This document shows, one piece after another, positions 13,960-17,896 of a stretch of DNA of 17,896 bases; within the stretch, counting starts at the first letter, position 1, and the number at the start of each line of letters is the position of its first letter. The notes under the pieces were generated by a model. The model was not told the DNA's origin, searched no databases, and saw only the letters and a list, made by a program, of their open reading frames with translations. This DNA is from JBBSHS01 sp038232515. GTDB lineage: Bacteria; Actinomycetota; Acidimicrobiia; Acidimicrobiales; JAUJNH01. The position numbers were made by a program, and so were the translations under genes. The stretch is from the NCBI GenBank assembly GCA_038232515.1, contig JBBSHS010000055.1:1-17896 (forward strand), read 5' to 3'.

Positions 13960-16900
13960 AGCCCTCGACCGGCACGGCGCCCAGGAACTGCGTTAGCAGC
14001 GGATCGCCCAACTCGTCCGCCACCTGCGCCACGCCGGCCTGCGCCTTGCGCCGGTCTGCAACGTCGCCGGAGAGGGTGAAGGCCGTCGACCATGCCGGCC
14101 AGCTCAATCCCGCATAGCCGAGACGGTCAGCAAGGCCGGCCGCCTTCCTGACCTCGACCAGGCCACCGGACGCGTCGCCCAGCTCCGCCAGCCCTCGGCC
14201 CCGGGCCAGGCGGCCCCGGACCTCGTACTTGGGAAGGTCGTGGCGCCTTGCCATGTCCAGGCACTGGCCAGCCGCGGCCAGGGCATTTTCAGGGTCGCCT
14301 TCCGCCAAGGACACCTGAGCATCGAGAAAGTGAAGCCGGCTGAGGTACCGGAACCGGGCGTCTTCAACCTGGTCGACCCGCTTCCGGACCAACTCCAGGC
14401 TCTCCCGCGCCTCGTTCACCCTCCCGAGGCCGAGCTGATCGGTGGCCACGTTCAGGACGGTCTGCAGCTCCGCCTCGCGCACGACGCTCAAGACCGAGGA
14501 CCGGGCCGCCTCCAGGCTCTCTGTGTCGCGCTCGAGTGCCTGCTCATACAGGCACAGGTCGGATAGGATGGACCCGTAGGTGTTCGGTACCCGTGCGTGC
14601 CAGAAGACCTCCTCTCCGTGACCGATGCGGCCGATCGAGTCGAGAGCGGACCACGAGTCCTGATACCGGCCAAGGGCGGCGCATGACAGCGCCCGGACCC
14701 ACCGGCTCATTACCAGCGTCTCCTCGTCGCGCTGTTCGAGCGCAGCCGCCTCGGACCGTTCGGACCAGGCGATGGATTCGGCGTCCCGTGCCCAGTGGTG
14801 CATGACCAGGCTGATCCGCGCCGAGGCGAGGGCTGGCGGCGGGGAACCGTTCTCGTGGGCTGACCCAAGGGCCAGACGGCAATGGTCGAAGGCCTGCTGG
14901 AGCATCCCCATGCTGCCGCAGGCGTTACCTATGGCGATGTGCGATCGGCTCAGGAGCGACGTGCCATCCATCCGACGGGCGACCTCGAGCCCCGAGTTGG
15001 CGTAGACGATGGCACCTGAGGGAGAACCGGCGCCCCAGTGGCGGGCGACGGTCAGGCCGTCGAGTGCCTCGAAGAGCGATCGGTCATCTCCGCGGCTCTG
15101 GGCGGAGGCGCGTGCCTCCGACAGCATGATCTCGGCCTCCGGGGTACGGCCGATCTTGACCAGGAGGCGGCCCAGTCGCACCAGTAGCGCCTCGCCCGCT
15201 CGGGCCTCCAGCACATCGGCCGGAGCCGAGCACCGCCGCGCCCGCTCGAGATGAGCGACCGCCTCGACGTTGGCCCAATGAGCTTCGGCGGAGTCGGCGG
15301 CGTCCATGGAGTACCTCACGGCGCGCTCCCATGCCCCCGCCTCCTCCGCATGGCGGGCCAGCGTTCCGCCGTCGGAGCCGACCCTTTCCAACGCTTCCAG
15401 GGCCCGGGCGTTCAGCGCCCGTTGACGGGCTGGCGACAGGCTGGTGAGCAGAGCGTCGCGAACGAGGTCGTGGCGGAAGTCGAACCGCATCCCCACCACC
15501 GTGAGGAGGCGTCGGCGGCACAGTTCCTCCAGTTCCTCGGTGAGGGTGGCGGTTCGGGTGTCGAGCATCCTGGCTAACACCACGGGATCGAACGAACGCC
15601 CGACGATCGACGCGGCGGCGAGGATGCGATACGCCTGCGGCCCCGCCGTCCGGCAGCGGGTCAGCACCAGCTCCCGCAACGTCTCCGGCACCCGATCAGG
15701 GTCGTGGTCGGTGCCGGCCCGAAGGCGTTCGACAAGGAACAGGGGATGCCCGGCGGTCTGCTCGTACAGCCGGTCGATGCCCAGGGGCGCCAAGTCCCCC
15801 GGTTCGAGAGGCCCGAGCTCGACAGCGAGGTCGGCCTGGAGACGGTGCGCGGCGTGATCCGTTCCGCCCTCGTCGTCACGAAGGGCCACGAGCATGAGAA
15901 GGGGTAGCGCTGCGCATCGCCGGGCCAGGAAGGCGAGGGCGGCCACCGTGGAGGCGTCCGCCCACTGCAGGTCGTCGACGAAGAGAACCACCGGTGCCCG
16001 ATCCTGGATCAGCGCGGCCAGCGACTCCAAGCCGCGGGTCCGGGCCGCCTGCGGCGTCGGGCCGGGCGGTCCCAGCTCGGGGAGGATCTCTGCCAGGTCG
16101 GCCCGCTGTTGCGCGGCCAGCCGATCGACGCCACCAAGGCTCCTGACGGCTTCGGCCAAGGCCACGAAGGGGAGGTCCGAGCCCAACTCGAAGCACTTGG
16201 CCCGTCCGATGGGTACATGGGGTAGGCGGACGAGCAGCTCGTCCACCAGCCGGGTCTTGCCGATGCCTGCCTCGCCGTGGATCAGGACCACCGAGGCGCT
16301 GCCGGTCAACACGACGTCGCAGTGACTCTGGAGCGCCATCAGTTCCTCGACCCGCCCGAGAAGCGGGATGTGCGCCACCGGAAGGGTTGCCGGCAACGCG
16401 GCCGAGCCATGGGACCGGTGACAAGGGACCGAGGGAAGCAGTGCGCCGACATCGTCATGGCGCACGATGGCGGCCTGCAGGTCGACGGTCTGCGGTAGCG
16501 GCGGGACGCCCAGACGCTCTGCCAGTGCCCTGCGGCAGCGTTCGAAGGCGCTCAGGGCTTCGTCTTGGCGGCCCAGCGCATACCGGGCGAGCATGGACAA
16601 CCGGTAACCCCGCTCCCGTGTGGGCTCGGCGGCGATGGCGTCCTCGGCCTGACTCAGCGCCTCACAAAGCTCTCCGACCGCCAGCGACTGCTCGGCCAGA
16701 TCGAGCATGGCGTCGCCATGTCGCTGCCGATAGATCTCCCGCAGGTCCATGGCCCATGGCCCGTAGGGCTCATCCTGCAGCAGTTCACCCCGCACCAGTC
16801 CCAGCGCCTGGATCAGGCCGGCCCGGCTGCCCTGACGGAGCAGGTTGTCGAAGCGGTCGACGTCCACGTCAACGCGGTCCTCGGCGATGCGGTACGACCC

Positions 16901-17173
16901 GGGCTCCGTGATCACCACCCGCCGGTCGTCACCGGCTGCTCGCAGTCTACGGCGCAGGACCGAGACATAGGTTTCCAGACTCGCAGCCGCATTGCGGGGC
17001 AACGTCTCGCCCCAGAGCAGATCGGCGATGCGATCCTTGGCCACGGCATGGCCTCGCTCGCAGAGCAGGATCTCGAAGACCTGCTTGGGCTTGCGGCCGC
17101 CGAAGTCGCCGACGCCGAGCCGCTCCCGGTTTCCGTCAACCTGGATCGAGCCGAACATCCGTACGGTAACCAT
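13958..17173 (-). CDS. SARP/AfsR-type transcriptional regulator with BTAD, AAA ATPase and TPR regions
   Basis: This 1071-residue regulator begins with an OmpR-like winged-helix DNA-binding domain (about 1-97; RKPKQVFEILLCERGHAVAKDRIADLLWG, then a recognition-helix region ending SVLRRRLR). The bacterial transcriptional activation domain follows (about 104-240; DRFDNLL, ALGLVRGELLQDEPYGPWA, RRALAERLGVPP). An AAA/NTPase region comes next, with LLGRVEEL (271-278), Walker A GEAGIGKT (300-307) and Walker B VVLFVDDLQWAD (395-406), then winged-helix/helical segments and a long TPR-like C-terminus (about 690-1060). There is no C-terminal LuxR HTH. Proteins of this architecture (AfsR, large SARPs) are nucleotide-dependent activators of secondary metabolism or neighbouring operons. 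The ATG at 17173 fits the domain start, with a weak GGAAGAG upstream; the frame open to 17494 is antisense to an hsdS remnant. Its orientation suggests control of the downstream transporter genes, which is inference. Confidence 0.93.
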   Translation of the reverse strand: MVTVRMFGSIQVDGNRERLGVGDFGGRKPKQVFEILLCERGHAVAKDRIADLLWGETLPRNAAASLETYVSVLRRRLRAAGDDRRVVITEPGSYRIAEDRVDVDVDRFDNLLRQGSRAGLIQALGLVRGELLQDEPYGPWAMDLREIYRQRHGDAMLDLAEQSLAVGELCEALSQAEDAIAAEPTRERGYRLSMLARYALGRQDEALSAFERCRRALAERLGVPPLPQTVDLQAAIVRHDDVGALLPSVPCHRSHGSAALPATLPVAHIPLLGRVEELMALQSHCDVVLTGSASVVLIHGEAGIGKTRLVDELLVRLPHVPIGRAKCFELGSDLPFVALAEAVRSLGGVDRLAAQQRADLAEILPELGPPGPTPQAARTRGLESLAALIQDRAPVVLFVDDLQWADASTVAALAFLARRCAALPLLMLVALRDDEGGTDHAAHRLQADLAVELGPLEPGDLAPLGIDRLYEQTAGHPLFLVERLRAGTDHDPDRVPETLRELVLTRCRTAGPQAYRILAAASIVGRSFDPVVLARMLDTRTATLTEELEELCRRRLLTVVGMRFDFRHDLVRDALLTSLSPARQRALNARALEALERVGSDGGTLARHAEEAGAWERAVRYSMDAADSAEAHWANVEAVAHLERARRCSAPADVLEARAGEALLVRLGRLLVKIGRTPEAEIMLSEARASAQSRGDDRSLFEALDGLTVARHWGAGSPSGAIVYANSGLEVARRMDGTSLLSRSHIAIGNACGSMGMLQQAFDHCRLALGSAHENGSPPPALASARISLVMHHWARDAESIAWSERSEAAALEQRDEETLVMSRWVRALSCAALGRYQDSWSALDSIGRIGHGEEVFWHARVPNTYGSILSDLCLYEQALERDTESLEAARSSVLSVVREAELQTVLNVATDQLGLGRVNEARESLELVRKRVDQVEDARFRYLSRLHFLDAQVSLAEGDPENALAAAGQCLDMARRHDLPKYEVRGRLARGRGLAELGDASGGLVEVRKAAGLADRLGYAGLSWPAWSTAFTLSGDVADRRKAQAGVAQVADELGDPLLTQFLGAVPVEG

Positions 17174-17203
17174 GTCAGCTCTTCCGGACGGGGGACCGTA
17201 CGG
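17159..17203. promoter_or_regulatory. Paired CCGTACGG palindromes flanking the SARP-type regulator start
   Basis: The 8-base palindrome CCGTACGG occurs at 17159-17166 (inside codons 3-5 of the regulator gene) and again at 17196-17203 (upstream), 37 bases apart. Both are preceded by A or TA-type bases and followed by A/T. Two identical sites around a start codon could be an operator for autoregulation. SARP proteins usually bind short direct repeats, so the match to the encoded regulator is not specific, and chance is possible. Confidence 0.25.
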
Positions 17204-17212
17204 ACAAGCTAA

Positions 17213-17496
17213 TGGGGATCGACCACCCCCGTCGTCGAGTCGGCGAGGGAGCATGAGCGCGTCGTGGCCGAGGTCACGCGGCAGCTGTCGGATCTCGACG
17301 CCTGTAAGCGCGAAGTCGACGCGGGCCTTAAAACGGGTGAGGCGCTTCGCCGGTCGGTGCTGAAGGCGGCTGTCGAGGGCCAGCTCGTCCCGCAGGATCC
17401 GAGCGACGAGCCGGCTCGGCGTCGCTCCACCGGATCCGTGCCGAGCGGGCCGCAACGCCGAAGCCCACGGCGCGGCGGGCGAAGTCGACGGCATGA
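17213..17496 (+). pseudogene. hsdS: Truncated and frameshifted type I restriction specificity subunit (hsdS) tail
   Basis: HsdS recognises the DNA target of type I restriction-modification enzymes through two target-recognition domains separated by coiled coils. Only the last part remains here. From about 17228 the frame reads PVVESAREHERVVAEV, then QLSDLDACKREVDAGL, GEALRRSVLKAAVEGQLVP and QDPSDEPA, the classic C-terminal coiled coil and tail of HsdS. After DEPA (about 17416) the homologous reading shifts by one frame to HRIRAERAATPKPTARR and a TGA at 17494-17496, as though one base had been lost near 17415. Upstream a stop (TAA, 17210) and the SARP-type gene end the similarity, so both target-recognition domains are missing. 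It is therefore a remnant; a functional product is very unlikely. Confidence 0.82.
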
Positions 17497-17567
17497 TTCA
17501 CCGTCACAACCCCCGAAGTACGGTCGTGTCAGCCGAGGTCTCGGGATGGAAGGGGAGGTGTTCGACG

Positions 17568-17896
17568 GTGAGCGTCAGGGTCGAGCTGCGGCCGAATGTG
17601 CTCGCATGGGCTCGGGCGCGGTCGGGCATCGACGACGCCACATGGGAGCAACGGTTCCCCCTCTACGAGGAGTGGTGGAGCGGGGATACGGCACCGACGC
17701 TCAAGCAGCTGGAGGAGTTCGCCCACAAGACGCACACGCCGATCGGCTTCTTCTTCCTGGACGAACCGCCGGTCGAGACTCTTCCGATCCCGGACTTCCG
17801 CACCATTGGTGACCGTCCAGTCGGCCTCGGCACCGGTCAAGGGGTGTCGGCGGACCTGCTCGACGTCGTCTACACCTGCCAGTCCCGACAGGAGTG
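17568..17896 (+). CDS. ImmA/IrrE-family protein with N-terminal HTH-like region (partial, cut by window end)
   Basis: The first 109 residues are visible. They run NVLAWARARSGID, FPLYEEWWSGDTAPTLKQL, EEFAHKTHTPIGFFFLDEPP and ETLPIPDFRTIG. This is the conserved N-terminal half of the COG2856-type XRE-HTH plus ImmA/IrrE metallopeptidase proteins, which act as antitoxin-like regulators, often with a PIN-like (DUF4411) partner inside type I restriction loci. The metal-binding HExxH of the peptidase domain would lie beyond the window, so catalytic competence cannot be judged. The GTG at 17568 is chosen because GGGGAGG ends nine bases upstream and the family N-terminus fits. It lies 71 bases after the hsdS remnant on the same strand, matching the known hsdS-ImmA neighbourhood. 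Confidence 0.85.
   Translation, partial: MSVRVELRPNVLAWARARSGIDDATWEQRFPLYEEWWSGDTAPTLKQLEEFAHKTHTPIGFFFLDEPPVETLPIPDFRTIGDRPVGLGTGQGVSADLLDVVYTCQSRQE

Noticed and set aside
13496..13996. Plus-strand frame of 166 codons opposite the YdhR-like gene
   Set aside because: Composition is shadow-like; the minus-strand frame has a proper ribosome binding site and a recognisable fold pattern.
17174..17494. Extension of the SARP-type regulator frame to 17494
   Set aside because: It is antisense to the hsdS remnant and has no domain; the winged-helix domain begins right at the ATG at 17173.
17264..17812. Plus-strand 182-codon frame as one intact gene
   Set aside because: Only its first part is HsdS-like; after about 17416 the homology moves to another frame, and the rest overlaps the ImmA/IrrE-type gene in the wrong frame.
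1..17896. CRISPR arrays, insertion sequences or long direct repeats
   Set aside because: No regularly spaced repeats, transposase motifs or long terminal inverted repeats were seen in the window by eye.

Overview
This is a high-GC bacterial window, most likely Actinomycetota. The FabG GGNRGIG nucleotide-binding motif, the GTG/TTG starts, the AfsR/SARP-type regulator and the RGEEG-type prepilin leader all fit that phylum. An Acidimicrobiia-like organism is my best guess, but the lineage is inference only. Genes are tightly packed; the two longest gaps are 218 bases each (1610-1827 and 7067-7284), and neither contains a convincing gene.

Left part (1-5798). A tRNA-Ser(UGA) is followed by a PLC/AcpA-type phosphoesterase with no visible export signal (+). 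A convergent gap with a hairpin separates it from pheA (prephenate dehydratase with ACT domain, -). pheA diverges from larB-larC (+), which overlap by 4 bases and make the nickel-pincer nucleotide cofactor of lactate-racemase-type enzymes. Only 24 bases separate the pheA and larB start codons. A single-pass membrane protein of unknown function (-) lies convergent to larC.

Middle part (5799-13897, all -). fabG and fabZ form a two-gene fatty-acid elongation unit (stop/start TGATG) with a plausible promoter in front. Upstream lies a complete peptide/nickel-family (PepT) ABC importer in the order substrate-binding protein, permease B, permease C, ATPase D, ATPase F, with overlapping gene ends. 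The substrate-binding protein is the most unusual object here. It has no lipoprotein signal. It starts with a type IV prepilin leader (cleavage G16/G17, Glu at +5), a pilin hydrophobic helix and a short pilin-like globular segment, followed by a full SBP family 5 domain. It looks like a pilin-substrate-binding protein fusion. A small dimeric alpha-beta-barrel (YdhR-like) protein precedes it.

Right part (13958-17896). A 1071-residue SARP/BTAD-AAA-TPR regulator (-) is co-oriented with the transporter and may control it. Just beyond its start the content changes: a 5'-truncated, frameshifted tail of a type I restriction specificity gene (hsdS, +) is followed by the N-terminus of an ImmA/IrrE-family protein (+) that runs off the window. 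This looks like the edge of a defence island.
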